Source: Nitrospirae bacterium YQR-1
GTDB taxonomy: Bacteria > Nitrospirota > Thermodesulfovibrionia > Thermodesulfovibrionales > Magnetobacteriaceae
Reading direction: 5' to 3'
DNA: 64,000 nucleotides
Assembly (NCBI GenBank): GCA_039908095.1
Contig: JAMOBJ010000007.1
Span: 1-64,000, forward strand
Made by a program: the position numbers and the translations under genes. Position 1 is the first letter of the stretch; every line of letters begins with the position of its first letter. The notes under the pieces were generated by a model. It saw only the letters and a list, made by a program, of their open reading frames with translations. It was not told the origin of the DNA and ran no database searches. Shown piece by piece: positions 37,710-47,079 of the stretch.

Positions 37710-37784
37710 TGGAGCGGGCAACGAGACTCGAACTCGCGACCCCAACCTTGGCAAGGTTGTGCTCTACCACTGAGCTACGCCCGC
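37710..37784 (-). tRNA. tRNA-Gly (anticodon GCC)
   Basis: Read on the minus strand: acceptor GCGGGCG pairing with TGCCCGC, D-arm GCTC/GAGC, anticodon stem CAACC/GGTTG with loop TTGCCAA (GCC), T-arm GCGAG TTCGAGT CTCGT, and encoded CCA at 37710-37712. The surrounding 37547-37921 gap contains no gene. Confidence 0.95.
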
Positions 37785-37843
37785 TCTGCCGGTACCACCA
37801 CAGATATGCTACTATAATTATTTAACAGTTTGCAACTTTACTC

Positions 37844-37873
37844 TTGTAACTTTATCATCGTTCACTGTATTAT
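37844..37873 (+). promoter_or_regulatory. Putative trp operon promoter
   Basis: TTGTAA (37844-37849), 18-base spacer, TATTAT (37868-37873), about 40 bases before the predicted trpE start. No leader peptide with Trp codons or attenuator-like hairpin is evident. Confidence 0.45.
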
Positions 37874-37921
37874 AGTAAATACTGTGTTTGTAACACGGTA
37901 ATATCATAAAGGAAAACGGCA

Positions 37922-39421
37922 GTGTTTGTCAATATGTATTATCCAAAAATAGAAGAATTTAAAAAAATATCAAAAGACGGCAATCTGATTCCTGTTTACA
38001 CGGAGATTCTGGCCGACACTGAGACCCCTGTATCGGCATACTTAAAACTATGCGGGCCAAATACGTTTCTGCTGGAGAGCGTCATGGGAGGGGAAAAATG
38101 GGCCAGGTATTCGTTTTTAGGGATCGCTCCTAAAAAAACTATGAAGTTCCGTGGTAACGAGGTTGAAATTACGTGTGACGGTAAATCCACCCAAAAAATG
38201 GTGGTTGATCCGATTGAGGTGTTAAGGGAAGAGCTCTCTCAGTACACTGCAGTTAAAACACACGGTTTGCCGCGCTTTTATGGCGGTTTGGTCGGCTACA
38301 TCGGCTATGAGTGTGTACAGTTTTTTGAAAGTGTACCAATAAGAGAAAAACCGTCTCTCGGCTTACCGGATTCGATGTTTATGCTTATGGACACTATTGT
38401 TATTTTTGACAACCTGAGACAGGCTATTAAAGTTGTGGCTAACGCCTCCCTTATCGGTAAAACCGCAGAGGACAGCTACAAGGAAGCAATCGGGAAAATA
38501 TCGGCAATTGTAGAGCTGCTAAAAAAACCGGTAGCCAACCGGACTCTCTCTATTGACAATAATTCCATAAATGCTAATGACTCCGACAGCTATAAGTCCT
38601 CATTTACTGAAAAAGGGCAGTTCTTCGAGGCTGTTGAGAAATCAAAAGAGTATATCAGGGCTGGGGACGCTTTTCAAATAGTAGTGTCACAGCGGTTTGA
38701 ATCAGATATTGAAATAGAGGCATTTGATGTTTATCGTTGTCTGAGAGTGATAAATCCCTCCCCGTACATGTTTTATCTTAACTTTGGTGATACTCAGATA
38801 GTGGGCTCATCCCCGGAGATTCTTGTAAGGGTGGAAGAGGGCAAAATCACGCTGCGCCCGATTGCGGGCACAAGGAGGCGGGGGCGCTCCGAGGATGAGG
38901 ACCTGGCTCTTGAGGTCGAGTTAAAAGGCGATCCTAAGGAAAGGGCTGAGCATATAATGCTGGTTGATCTGGGTAGAAATGACGTTGGCAGGGTGGCTGT
39001 TGTGGGGACAGTGAAAGTTACCGAACTTATGGATGTGGAGCGCTACAGCCACGTCATGCACATAGTGTCAAACGTGGAGGGTACACTGAGAGAGGGGCTT
39101 GACTCATTTGACGTCTTAAGGGCGTGTTTTCCGGCGGGGACGGTAACAGGGGCGCCGAAGGTGCGGGCTATGGAAATCATAGATGAACTTGAGCCTGTAA
39201 TGCGCGGCCCTTATGCAGGAGCGGTCGGCTATTTCGGCTTTTCAGGCTCCATGGATACCTGTATTACCATTAGAACCATACTGATTACAGAGGGCAAGGT
39301 ATTTGTGCAGGCCGGGGCCGGCATCGTTGCCGACTCTGTTGCTGAAAACGAATACGAGGAAACTGTAAATAAAGCAAAAGGCATGTTTCGTGCCGTTGTT
39401 ATGGCTAAGAGCGGATGTTAG
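37922..39421 (+). CDS. trpE: Anthranilate synthase component I
   Basis: A 499-residue chorismate-binding enzyme, which forms anthranilate with the TrpG glutaminase. N-terminal feedback-site region includes FLLESVMGGEKWARYSFLG; C-terminal catalytic part has GDAFQIVVSQRFE, NPSPYMFYLNFGD, GSSPEILVRVEEGK, RPIAGTRRRG, VDLGRNDVGRV, VEGTLREG and AGTVTGAPKVRAMEIIDELE. GTG 37922 is preceded by AAAGGA; ATG 37934 is an alternative. First gene of a trpE-trpG-trpD operon. Confidence 0.95.
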   Translation: MFVNMYYPKIEEFKKISKDGNLIPVYTEILADTETPVSAYLKLCGPNTFLLESVMGGEKWARYSFLGIAPKKTMKFRGNEVEITCDGKSTQKMVVDPIEVLREELSQYTAVKTHGLPRFYGGLVGYIGYECVQFFESVPIREKPSLGLPDSMFMLMDTIVIFDNLRQAIKVVANASLIGKTAEDSYKEAIGKISAIVELLKKPVANRTLSIDNNSINANDSDSYKSSFTEKGQFFEAVEKSKEYIRAGDAFQIVVSQRFESDIEIEAFDVYRCLRVINPSPYMFYLNFGDTQIVGSSPEILVRVEEGKITLRPIAGTRRRGRSEDEDLALEVELKGDPKERAEHIMLVDLGRNDVGRVAVVGTVKVTELMDVERYSHVMHIVSNVEGTLREGLDSFDVLRACFPAGTVTGAPKVRAMEIIDELEPVMRGPYAGAVGYFGFSGSMDTCITIRTILITEGKVFVQAGAGIVADSVAENEYEETVNKAKGMFRAVVMAKSGC

Positions 39422-39457
39422 TCAAAAAACATGGAAACTGTGTGAGTTAAAACTGTT

Positions 39458-40060
39458 ATGCTTTTAATGATAGATAATTATGATTCATTTACATACAATC
39501 TTGTTCAATATCTGGGCGAACTTGGGCAGGTTATAAAAGTCTTCAGAAACGATAAAATCACAGTTAGTGATATTGAGAAACTGAAGCCGGACACTATTGT
39601 GATCTCTCCGGGGCCTTGCACTCCGAATGAGGCGGGAATCTCGGTTGATTTAATAAAAAACTTCTTTAGTAAAATTCCGATTCTTGGAGTGTGTCTGGGG
39701 CATCAATCCATTGGAGCGGCTTTTAATGCAGATATCGTCAGGGCGCAGCGGCTTATGCACGGTAAGACTTCCCTGATCTATCATGACGGCAAGGGCATAT
39801 TCAAGGGGATACCCAATCCGTTTGAAGCCACACGGTATCATTCGCTGATAATTAAAAAAGACACGCTTTCAGATGATTTTGAAATTACCGCATGGACTGA
39901 TGCTGATGAAATCATGGGTATCAGACACCAGTCATACCCGCTTGAGGGTGTACAATTTCACCCTGAGTCTATACTAACAAAGGCCGGCAAGGAGATTCTC
40001 TCAAATTTCCTTACGCTCTCCGCAGCTTTTAACGCTAAGCACAGTCACGGCGGGAGGTAA
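39458..40060 (+). CDS. trpG: Anthranilate synthase component II (glutamine amidotransferase)
   Basis: A 200-residue class I glutaminase. The nucleophile Cys is in [14 protein letters not shown], the His-Glu pair in QFHPESILT, and the N-terminal [21 protein letters not shown] is the TrpG/PabA opening. It supplies ammonia to TrpE. The 37-base gap after trpE has little Shine-Dalgarno; translation may be coupled. It can also serve as PabA in folate synthesis, as in many bacteria. Confidence 0.94.
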   Translation: MLLMIDNYDSFTYNLVQYLGELGQVIKVFRNDKITVSDIEKLKPDTIVISPGPCTPNEAGISVDLIKNFFSKIPILGVCLGHQSIGAAFNADIVRAQRLMHGKTSLIYHDGKGIFKGIPNPFEATRYHSLIIKKDTLSDDFEITAWTDADEIMGIRHQSYPLEGVQFHPESILTKAGKEILSNFLTLSAAFNAKHSHGGR

Positions 40061-40063
40061 ACC

Positions 40064-41080
40064 GTGATAAGAGAAGCGATAAATATTCTGACACAGAGCA
40101 TAGACCTCTCCAGTAATGAAATGATTGAGTGTATGACGGAAATAATGGAGGGCAGGGCAACTGATGCCCAGATAGCAGCCTTTTTAACAGTCCTTAAGGT
40201 TAAAGGCGAGACGGTTGAAGAGATAACGGCAGCCGTCACGGTAATGAGAGAAAAGGCGATAAAAATAACCGCCCCCGAGGGTGTTGTGGATACCTGCGGC
40301 ACCGGTGGCGACCTTTCCCATACATTTAACATATCAACAACAGCGGCGGTAGTGACGGCAGCTTGCGGCATACCGGTAGCCAAGCATGGGAACCGCTCGG
40401 TATCAAGCCGCACGGGAAGTGCAGACGTGCTTGAAGCCCTTGACGTCATAATAGATCTGAGCCCTGAAAAAGTTGAGAAATGCTTGTATGAAACCGGATT
40501 TGGATTTCTATTTGCCCCGTTATTTCACCCTGCCATGAAGTATGCGGTAAGTCCAAGAAGGGAAATTGGAATAAGGACAATTTTTAATATACTCGGGCCG
40601 CTAACTAATCCGGCAGGCGCTAAAAGACAAATAGTCGGTGTCTATGATGCAGCTTTGACGGAGCCACTGGCGGCTGTGCTGGGGAATTTGGGTGCAGTTG
40701 ATGCAATGGTATTTCATGGAGCAGACGGCCTTGATGAGGTTACAATATCCGACGGCACCTATGTGTCGAGATTTTCAGGCGGTACTGTTAATAATCTGGT
40801 GTTTGCACCGGAGGATTTCCGGTTTGACAGGGCGGAATTATCAACTCTTTCCGGTGGTAACAGAGAGGACAATGCCCGCATTACTTATGAAATTCTAAGT
40901 GGAGGCAAAGGCCCGGGACGTGACATTGTTATTATGAACTCCGCCTGTGCTCTTATGGTCTCACAACAGCAGTATGAACTGGATGCAGCCGTTAACATGG
41001 TTACTGATGCTCTGGATAGCGGCAGTGCCCTTCGGAAACTTGAGGAAATAAAGAGAGTTTCACAAAAATTAAAGGATTAA
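40064..41080 (+). CDS. trpD: Anthranilate phosphoribosyltransferase
   Basis: A 338-residue phosphoribosyltransferase, second step of Trp synthesis. Signature VDTCGTGGDLSHTFNISTTAA, KHGNRSVSSRTGSADVLEALD, FLFAPLFHPAMKYAVSPRREIG (split here), RTIFNILGPLTNPA and HGADGLDEVTI are all present. It starts 3 bases after the trpG stop with GGGAGG overlapping that end. No trpC, trpF or trpBA follows; a repeat element and a convergent gene end the operon. Confidence 0.95.
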   Translation: MIREAINILTQSIDLSSNEMIECMTEIMEGRATDAQIAAFLTVLKVKGETVEEITAAVTVMREKAIKITAPEGVVDTCGTGGDLSHTFNISTTAAVVTAACGIPVAKHGNRSVSSRTGSADVLEALDVIIDLSPEKVEKCLYETGFGFLFAPLFHPAMKYAVSPRREIGIRTIFNILGPLTNPAGAKRQIVGVYDAALTEPLAAVLGNLGAVDAMVFHGADGLDEVTISDGTYVSRFSGGTVNNLVFAPEDFRFDRAELSTLSGGNREDNARITYEILSGGKGPGRDIVIMNSACALMVSQQQYELDAAVNMVTDALDSGSALRKLEEIKRVSQKLKD

Positions 41081-41094
41081 AAAACTTGCATTCA

Positions 41095-41256
41095 TACCAA
41101 GTTGCAGTAAAAGGTAAACGCAGGCAGCTGTTATTCCAATTCTAATTCATTTGTCTAACTTTGTTGGCTTCGTCACAAGCTCCTCAACGTACTAAAAGTA
41201 CGCCTGCGTCGCTTGTTCCTTGCCGCCTCGTTATACTTTTGAATTAGAATTGGAAT
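41095..41256. repeat. Family A-related repeat, nested variant
   Basis: An outer left end TACCAAGTTGCAGT at 41095 is followed at 41133-41256 by an element whose ends are ATTCCAATTCTAATTCA and its inverse, with the family A core CTTTGTTGGCTTCGTCACAA and CTTGCCGCCTCGTTA inside. The core is conserved but the termini are different, so this is a sequence variant or a hybrid. Confidence 0.75.
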
Positions 41257-41882
41257 TACTCGCTATTAAAGAAATTGTATTTTCTTTCGTGTGAGATTGT
41301 GGTCTCAGAGCCGTGGCCTGGAAATACCCTTGTTTCAGGAGGTAGTCCCATAAGGCGCTTGAAGGATTTTTTTAAATCAAGAGCATTACCACCCGGCAGG
41401 TCTGTTCTTCCCACCGAACCCTCAAAGAGGGTATCACCGGTTACGATTATTCCCTCGCCATAAATACATATGCCGCCGGGGGTGTGTCCCGGTGTGTGAA
41501 GCACCTCAAACTGATGACTGCCAACTGTAATAGTGTCACTCTCAGAGAGAAACTGGTCAGGCTTAGGCATAGGATCCATCTGGTGGCCCCAAAATAACGC
41601 CATGTCACGGGCGGCTTCATATATGGTGCGGTCATCTGTATGCATTAACAGCAGGGGGTTAAGGGCATCCTTTATTTCAGGAATACCCCCTATGTGGTCA
41701 AAATGCGTGTGCGTACAAACTATTTTCTTTAAGGTAAGAGACTTATCGGTTATAAAATCAATAATTCTGTCGGGTTCATCGCCGGGGTCTATTACGATGG
41801 TCTCTCCGGTGTCCTTATCTGAGAGGATGTAGCAGTTGACCTGTAAAGGCCCAACCACAAAACACCTAAGAAACAGCCCCAT
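41256..41882 (-). CDS. MBL-fold hydrolase, glyoxalase II-like
   Basis: A 208-residue metallo-beta-lactamase fold protein. It has THTHFDHIGG, HTPGHTPGG, the bridging Asp in VTGDTLFEGSVGRTD and a final His in PGHGSETT. The short form without the C-terminal glutathione-binding domain and the SVGRTDLPGG phrase fit the YcbL-like hydroxyacylglutathione hydrolase branch. GGGGG about 8 bases before the ATG acts as ribosome site. Its stop codon touches the repeat element. Confidence 0.87.
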   Translation of the reverse strand: MGLFLRCFVVGPLQVNCYILSDKDTGETIVIDPGDEPDRIIDFITDKSLTLKKIVCTHTHFDHIGGIPEIKDALNPLLLMHTDDRTIYEAARDMALFWGHQMDPMPKPDQFLSESDTITVGSHQFEVLHTPGHTPGGICIYGEGIIVTGDTLFEGSVGRTDLPGGNALDLKKSFKRLMGLPPETRVFPGHGSETTISHERKYNFFNSE

Positions 41883-41939
41883 CTCTTAGCCCCCAACACG
41901 ATTTAACCCCGCTCACAGTATAAGTTTCCCTGTGGCCGC

Positions 41940-42281
41940 CTAAAAAAACAGCTTCTGATTAATAAGCACACCAAGGGATAGCAAGAATGCATAAATACAG
42001 AGCGACTCAATCATAGCAAGACCAATAATCAGTGTGGTTGTAATCTTACCGGATGCCCCGGGATTTCTTGCAACACCATCACATGCCTTACTAAGACCCA
42101 GCCCCTGGCCTATTCCCGTGCCAAGTGCCGCTATTCCCAGCCCTATTAATGCTCCAATAGCTGCAAATGCCTTTACGTTGCCCGATTGGCTGTCAGCCGC
42201 TCCATCGGCTGCATACAATGTCGCTACAGGTACTGCCGCTACCGTCATTACTACAAACAGCAACATTAAAAATCTCTTCAT
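41940..42281 (-). CDS. atpE: ATP synthase subunit c, with signal-like N-terminus
   Basis: A 113-residue proteolipid: an N-terminal hydrophobic leader (MKRFLMLLFVVMTVAAVPVATLYA) about 35 residues longer than the usual c subunit, then the two helices of the hairpin with polar loop KACDGVARNPGASG. The ion-binding Glu is in AMIESLCIYAF; the first helix contains GTGIGQGLG. Q in helix one with E-S and a Tyr four residues later are also seen in Na+-binding c rings. It is 32 bases downstream of atpB; other F-ATPase genes are not here. Confidence 0.9.
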   Translation of the reverse strand: MKRFLMLLFVVMTVAAVPVATLYAADGAADSQSGNVKAFAAIGALIGLGIAALGTGIGQGLGLSKACDGVARNPGASGKITTTLIIGLAMIESLCIYAFLLSLGVLINQKLFF

Positions 42282-42313
42282 TTAATTCAACCTCCACAGT
42301 ATTTTTATTAATA

Positions 42314-42985
42314 TTAATGTGACTCTTCAACTGCACCGGCAAAGTACAGCGTTGCTAACAAAACAAAAACAAAGGCCTGTACAACACTGACAAGTATGCC
42401 AAGGCCTAAAAACACTATAGGAATTACCGCCGGAGCCAACACTGCCAATACTGACAGTATTATGTGCTTTGAGAGCATATTTCCAAAAAGCCTCACCGAC
42501 AGGGTAACAGGTCGCGCCAGGTGCCCAATGAACTCTATTATAAACATCATAATCATCAGTGGCAGCGCATAAATTGACCGTATAGGCCCCAAAAAATGTT
42601 TCAGATAACCGCCACCGTGCTCTCTGAGTCCAAAGTAGTGGGTTGCTATAAACACCGGTACAGCGCAGGAGGCCGTCGTGTTGATATTACCCGTGGGTGC
42701 ATCAAACCCGGGAATTAAACCCATTAAGTTACAAACAAGAATATAGAGCCCCAGTGTGCCTATCATGGGAAACATTGAGTCAACCCAGTGGTGGTTTATG
42801 TTGTCTTTGCAAAAATCATATAAGGCCTCAACAATTCCCTCCACCACGTTTTGTGCTCCAACCGGCACCAGCTTCAAGGAGCCCCTAACAACAAACGCAA
42901 CGGTTATTAGAATTGCCATCGCTACCCACGAATACGTAACATAGGGCGGAACCCCCGATATGTGTATGAGTGCATGTGATTCCAA
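42314..42985 (-). CDS. atpB: ATP synthase subunit a
   Basis: A 223-residue, five-to-six-span membrane protein. The essential Arg is in FIGHLARPVTLSVRLFGNMLSKHIIL, with the preceding NLMGLIPGFDAPTGNINTTAS and ending AFVFVLLATLYFAGAVEESH. It forms the ion half-channels against the c ring. A-c order matches the split F0 clusters of many bacteria that place F1 genes elsewhere. GAGGAGG precedes the ATG. No atpI is present before it. Confidence 0.92.
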   Translation of the reverse strand: MESHALIHISGVPPYVTYSWVAMAILITVAFVVRGSLKLVPVGAQNVVEGIVEALYDFCKDNINHHWVDSMFPMIGTLGLYILVCNLMGLIPGFDAPTGNINTTASCAVPVFIATHYFGLREHGGGYLKHFLGPIRSIYALPLMIMMFIIEFIGHLARPVTLSVRLFGNMLSKHIILSVLAVLAPAVIPIVFLGLGILVSVVQAFVFVLLATLYFAGAVEESH

Positions 42986-43100
42986 CTCTTACCCTCCTCT
43001 GTAAAATAAAATATCATACTTGTCTGAAAGTCTAAATGTCAAGAACTTCTGATTAAAAATTTTTAATTATAGATAAGTAATGTTATTGCCTATACAGTTA

Positions 43101-43286
43101 TAGCAAAAAGCAAAAGTATGTTCTTATTGATTTATTAAAGAAGAGATTGCCACACCCCCTGCGGGGGTTCGCAATGACGGCATGTAGTTGTTTTTACTGT
43201 GTTTTTTTATTCGTCATTGCGAGGAGCGATAGCGACGTGGCAATCTCAACCACTAAAAATAATGAACGGAATTATGGTTTTCGCTA
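43101..43286 (+). repeat. Family B element (TA-flanked, about 186 bp), first copy
   Basis: Begins TAGCAAAAAGCAAAAGTATG and ends GGTTTTCGCTA, flanked by TA at 43099-43100 and 43287-43288. Inside are an inverted pair GAGATTGCCAC... and ...GTGGCAATCTC, CCCCCTGCGGGGG and CGTCATTGCGAGGAGCG. It is repeated in inverted orientation at 56026. It occupies most of the 42986-43382 gap. Confidence 0.85.
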
Positions 43287-43382
43287 TAACTGCTTAAGCA
43301 TTTTAATTTTTTCTCTTTAATTTTAAACTCTCTTCTGAAAAGTTAATATTCTGAAACCTCGATTTTCGCTATTTAATTTCCC

Positions 43383-43925
43383 TTACACAGGTAGGAAGAG
43401 TAAAAAACCGTTTATGAAGTATAAGATACCGGCTGAACCTATAACAATGCTTACAAGCCAGAGGGATTTTTTTTTCATAAGGGCCGAGATGGAACCTATC
43501 AGAATCGCAATTTGAAGGAATATGATAGCCATACCAAATGCTCGTGAGTGCTGTTGAGCATCTTCACGCAGTTTTTCCAGCTTTTTAGCCTCGGCTGATA
43601 TTGCAGCCTTTTCACTGTCATATTTTTTTATTTTCTCCCCAAAGAAGGCTATTTTTTCGTTGTAGTGTTTTATCCCGGAAGCAGATAATTCAGACTCCGA
43701 AAAGTTCAATTCTGTTTCATACCTGTCCTTTTGTCCCTCATATAGGTAGCTCTTTATGCTCTTTGCCTGGAAGTATGCCCATTGGTCAGACGCTTGTGAT
43801 TGAAAAAGCAGCGATTTTGTGGAATAATTGCCACCCTTAAATGTGGATAGGGTTGCCAATACTGCAAACAGCACAGTGGTCATAGCCAGGTAATTAAGCC
43901 AGGGTTCTTTTTTCTCATCTGCCAT
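43383..43925 (-). CDS. DUF4337-family membrane protein
   Basis: A 180-residue protein with a hydrophobic N-terminal segment (about residues 11-28), a coiled coil with many Lys/Glu (about 60-120) and two C-terminal transmembrane segments (about 128-176). The phrase SLLFQSQASDQWAYFQAKSIKSYLYE is the DUF4337 signature. It is 40 bases downstream of the FecR gene and may be part of that operon. Function unknown. Confidence 0.8.
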   Translation of the reverse strand: MADEKKEPWLNYLAMTTVLFAVLATLSTFKGGNYSTKSLLFQSQASDQWAYFQAKSIKSYLYEGQKDRYETELNFSESELSASGIKHYNEKIAFFGEKIKKYDSEKAAISAEAKKLEKLREDAQQHSRAFGMAIIFLQIAILIGSISALMKKKSLWLVSIVIGSAGILYFINGFLLFLPV

Positions 43926-43965
43926 GATTTCTCTTCCTCCTGCTTATTAGTTCTCTGTATCTGTG

Positions 43966-44973
43966 TTACCGGCTCTGAAAAGTTCTTACTAAATCATCTT
44001 TGGTAAAGAATTCCATGTCTGCGCCTGCCGAGCGTATCTCGGCTTTATATGGACTGAGCCTTTTGTATAAATACGGCACTCCACATGAATCATAGAGATC
44101 GGGTTTTTTCAATTTTAGCTCAGTAAGCTTACGCGGCACTTTCCCCTCGTGTTCATAACTGTAAATACTCAGCGCTGATTCTATAATACTCATCTCGGCC
44201 TTTGTGATTCTAGTAACCACAGGACATATCAATGAGCTGAAGGTTTCTCTGATTTCGGAAAACAAAAAGTCGGAAAATTTCAATGAAGTTTCAATGTCGG
44301 CAATCTCTTCCAGCCGGGTTTCATCTTCACTGGAGATATATGATAGCCTGGGAGTTGTAGAAAAATGATCAACAACGGCCTTTCTTTCTTTCGTTATATC
44401 AATCTCCTGTGTACTGCCTGAAACAGAAAAACTTACCGTTCCCTCAAGCACTGCAACCTCTGTGCCGGGAACATTTTCCATAAATGATCTGGGAATTTCA
44501 TCATTATATTTTACTAAAAATGAAGTACCCCTTACGCCGGCAACAGCTTGAGGCGTTTGTACCGAAAACACCTTTTTTGACTTTCCACCCTGATCTGCGG
44601 CAAGTTTGTGGGTTATTTTTACCAAAACCGCACCTTTTGTCAATTTTGTTTGAGGCTCGGCATCAGGGCCGTCTTTATCCACCTCAAGGGCTGTATTTTC
44701 TGTAACCCTGACAGCAGCCCTGTTTTTAAATACCACATCTGTTTTTGAGTTATCCACAGTCCGGATAATATCTCCCGGCTTTATTGATTCATGTTTTTTA
44801 GCTCTGAGTTCCGGTTTCCCTCGATTCTGAACAGTAACGTAACCCTCCAACTTGTCAATTACATATTCATTAATTAATCTTTTATAACGGAAATACTTCT
44901 CTGCAACGTTATAGACAGCAACTACTACAGCTGACATCATGAGAATCAATATTATTTTCTTTTTAATACTCAT
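43966..44973 (-). CDS. FecR-domain protein with pseudopilin-like C-terminus
   Basis: A 335-residue membrane-anchored protein. One transmembrane helix at about residues 6-24, FecR domain at about 40-200 (VTVQNRGKPELRAKKHESIKPGD, DVVFKNRAAVRVTENTALEVD, KVFSVQTPQAVAGVRGTSFLV), and a C-terminal segment from about 255 (RITKAEMSIIESALSIYSYEHEGKVPRKL, then PYLYKR, IRSAGADMEFFTKDDL) matching the C-terminal part of type II secretion pseudopilin GspG without its prepilin leader. This is an unusual fusion. It lies 27 bases downstream of a GspE-type ATPase, so a secretion or pilus-linked role is likely. Confidence 0.75.
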   Translation of the reverse strand: MSIKKKIILILMMSAVVVAVYNVAEKYFRYKRLINEYVIDKLEGYVTVQNRGKPELRAKKHESIKPGDIIRTVDNSKTDVVFKNRAAVRVTENTALEVDKDGPDAEPQTKLTKGAVLVKITHKLAADQGGKSKKVFSVQTPQAVAGVRGTSFLVKYNDEIPRSFMENVPGTEVAVLEGTVSFSVSGSTQEIDITKERKAVVDHFSTTPRLSYISSEDETRLEEIADIETSLKFSDFLFSEIRETFSSLICPVVTRITKAEMSIIESALSIYSYEHEGKVPRKLTELKLKKPDLYDSCGVPYLYKRLSPYKAEIRSAGADMEFFTKDDLVRTFQSR

Positions 44974-45000
44974 GTGGCATCGTTACATTAATTTTCCTTG

Positions 45001-47079
45001 TTATCTAAACGTAATTGAAAATATTGCCGAAAGAAAATCATTTCTTGGCAGATTTCCTTTCAGCAGATATCTGATCTCGTCAATATTACGTTTAATTCTG
45101 GGATTTTCAAGATTCTTAGATACTCTTAACACCTCTTCTAAAGTTGTAACGCCCTCAGTTGCTTTCAGGAAACCGTCCTCCACAAGTGACGTCATTCCGT
45201 AGCTTCTGGCAATATTTTCAGCTTCTTTAGCCATTGCTCCGTTTAATACAGCTTTCTTAATCTCTTCATTCATACAAAGCAGTTCGTGAATTGCTACCCT
45301 GCCCTTAAATCCGGTGTTATTACAGTTATTACAACCGCCGCCCTTGTAAAACTTCAATTTACCATTTTCAATTTCCTCCGGTACCCCATTTATAAATAAC
45401 GTGAAAAATTCAATGTCCTCCCAGAGAGGTTTATATTCCACCTTACAGTCTGGACATACTACCCTAACCAGTCTCTGCCCCAGTATTGAGACCAAGGTAG
45501 AGGATAGCAGAAACGGCCTTATACCCATGTCAAGCAGACGGGATATGGCTGCTGAGGCGTCATTGGTATGAAGTGTCGTAAAGAGCAAGTGTCCTGTTAA
45601 TCCGGCTGTTAAGGCCATCGTGGCGGATTCATGATCCCGCATCTCTCCAAACATTATAATGTCGGGGTCCTGACGCAAAGATGCTTTTATCCCTTTGCTG
45701 TATGATGTTTCCCTTGTATCATCTGCACCGACACGAGCCTGTGCCACTCCGTCTATGAGATACTCCGGCGGGTCCTCAAGTGTAAGAATGCTGATTTCCT
45801 CCTTGTTCAGAGCATCCAGAGTTGAGTAAAGCATGGTAGTCTTACCTGAACCTGTAGGGCCTGTCACTATCACAATGCCGGAGGACATAGAGCAAACCAT
45901 TCTATACTTTTCTACTAAGTTTTTATACATCCCTAATTTTTCAAATGTCGGCACTACATCAGATTGTATCAGAATTCTTATCACCATCTTATCGCCATAA
46001 ACAGTAGGAAGAATGGATATTCTCAAATCAGTTTCTATATTTTTGTCTTCATAAAAAACCCTCTTACGGTCATCCACAATGACATTTTGAATATGAGAGT
46101 CCTTAAACCTGAAATAGTTTTTTAATCCTCTTACAAAAGCAGTATTTAATGTCTTTGGCAAACCAGGCTGCTCCACTAATATTCCGTCTATACGGAAACG
46201 AATTCTTAAGTTATGCTTAGTCGGCTCAATATGTATATCGGAGGTTTTAAGGTCTATTGCCTTCATAATAAGCTGCATAAATATATTGAGATTGTAATTT
46301 GAGGAATAATACTTTGTGCCGATATAAAGGATTTCGGTTGCCGCTGTAGCTTCCACGACTATTTTCTGAGATAATGATATTGCATCCTTGCTATTAAAAA
46401 CATGAGGGATGAATTCCATTATTTCATTTAAGCCGGCAAGGGCAAACTCCACGGATAACGTCATTTTACTTCTGTCTCCGGAGGCGATCAGGTAATTTTT
46501 AATTTCCTTCAGCATCTCATTTTTGATCTTTTGGGTGTTTTTTATATCCGACTCAGAAATAATGCAATGGTAAATTATGCTTCCCTGTTCTCCCTGGTAC
46601 TTCTTGTAAGGAATAAATCTGTTATCCATCAACATTTTAGCGGAAAAAATAAAAAATAGTTCAGAGTCCAATTCTGAAATATCCGGCTTAATTCTTGGCA
46701 GATTATGCTGTTTTGCTATGGTTCTGAGAAGAGTTTCGTTATTAATGAGTTTAAGCTCTTCTACCAAAATGGAACCGATTCTTTTTTGCGGATTTTGCCT
46801 TTGAATTTCTAAAACGGCTTTAAGCTCTTCTTTTGTTATCTTTTTGTCAATAACCAGGTACTCGCCAAGAGGGATATTTATATTGTTGAGCTGGATAAAT
46901 GAGAGCAACTGATTTGATGTTAATATTTTTAGCTCCGTCAGAACACTACCCAGCAGAGCTATTTCACCCTGTTCTCTTAACTGATGTTGTCTTTCTAATG
47001 CAGTTTCCAGTTGCTTCTTGTTAATCACCCCTGAGTCTAATAACATCTCGCCAATTCTTTTTTTTTTCTCGGTTGTCAT
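45001..47079 (-). CDS. Type II secretion/type IV pilus assembly ATPase
   Basis: A 692-residue GspE/PilB-family ATPase. N-terminal about 170 residues form one or two MshEN-type repeats (KRIGEMLLDSGVINKKQLETAL, and again RIGSILVEELKLINNETLL). Walker A is GPTGSGKTTMLYS, the Asp box FGEMRDHESATMAL, His box GHLLFTTLHTNDA, and a C-terminal tetracysteine CPDC...CNNC. The N-terminal domain often binds cyclic-di-GMP. GspE/PilB partners (GspF/PilC, pilins, secretin) are not nearby. It overlaps the 95-residue gene by 4 bases. Confidence 0.88.
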   Translation of the reverse strand: MTTEKKKRIGEMLLDSGVINKKQLETALERQHQLREQGEIALLGSVLTELKILTSNQLLSFIQLNNINIPLGEYLVIDKKITKEELKAVLEIQRQNPQKRIGSILVEELKLINNETLLRTIAKQHNLPRIKPDISELDSELFFIFSAKMLMDNRFIPYKKYQGEQGSIIYHCIISESDIKNTQKIKNEMLKEIKNYLIASGDRSKMTLSVEFALAGLNEIMEFIPHVFNSKDAISLSQKIVVEATAATEILYIGTKYYSSNYNLNIFMQLIMKAIDLKTSDIHIEPTKHNLRIRFRIDGILVEQPGLPKTLNTAFVRGLKNYFRFKDSHIQNVIVDDRKRVFYEDKNIETDLRISILPTVYGDKMVIRILIQSDVVPTFEKLGMYKNLVEKYRMVCSMSSGIVIVTGPTGSGKTTMLYSTLDALNKEEISILTLEDPPEYLIDGVAQARVGADDTRETSYSKGIKASLRQDPDIIMFGEMRDHESATMALTAGLTGHLLFTTLHTNDASAAISRLLDMGIRPFLLSSTLVSILGQRLVRVVCPDCKVEYKPLWEDIEFFTLFINGVPEEIENGKLKFYKGGGCNNCNNTGFKGRVAIHELLCMNEEIKKAVLNGAMAKEAENIARSYGMTSLVEDGFLKATEGVTTLEEVLRVSKNLENPRIKRNIDEIRYLLKGNLPRNDFLSAIFSITFR

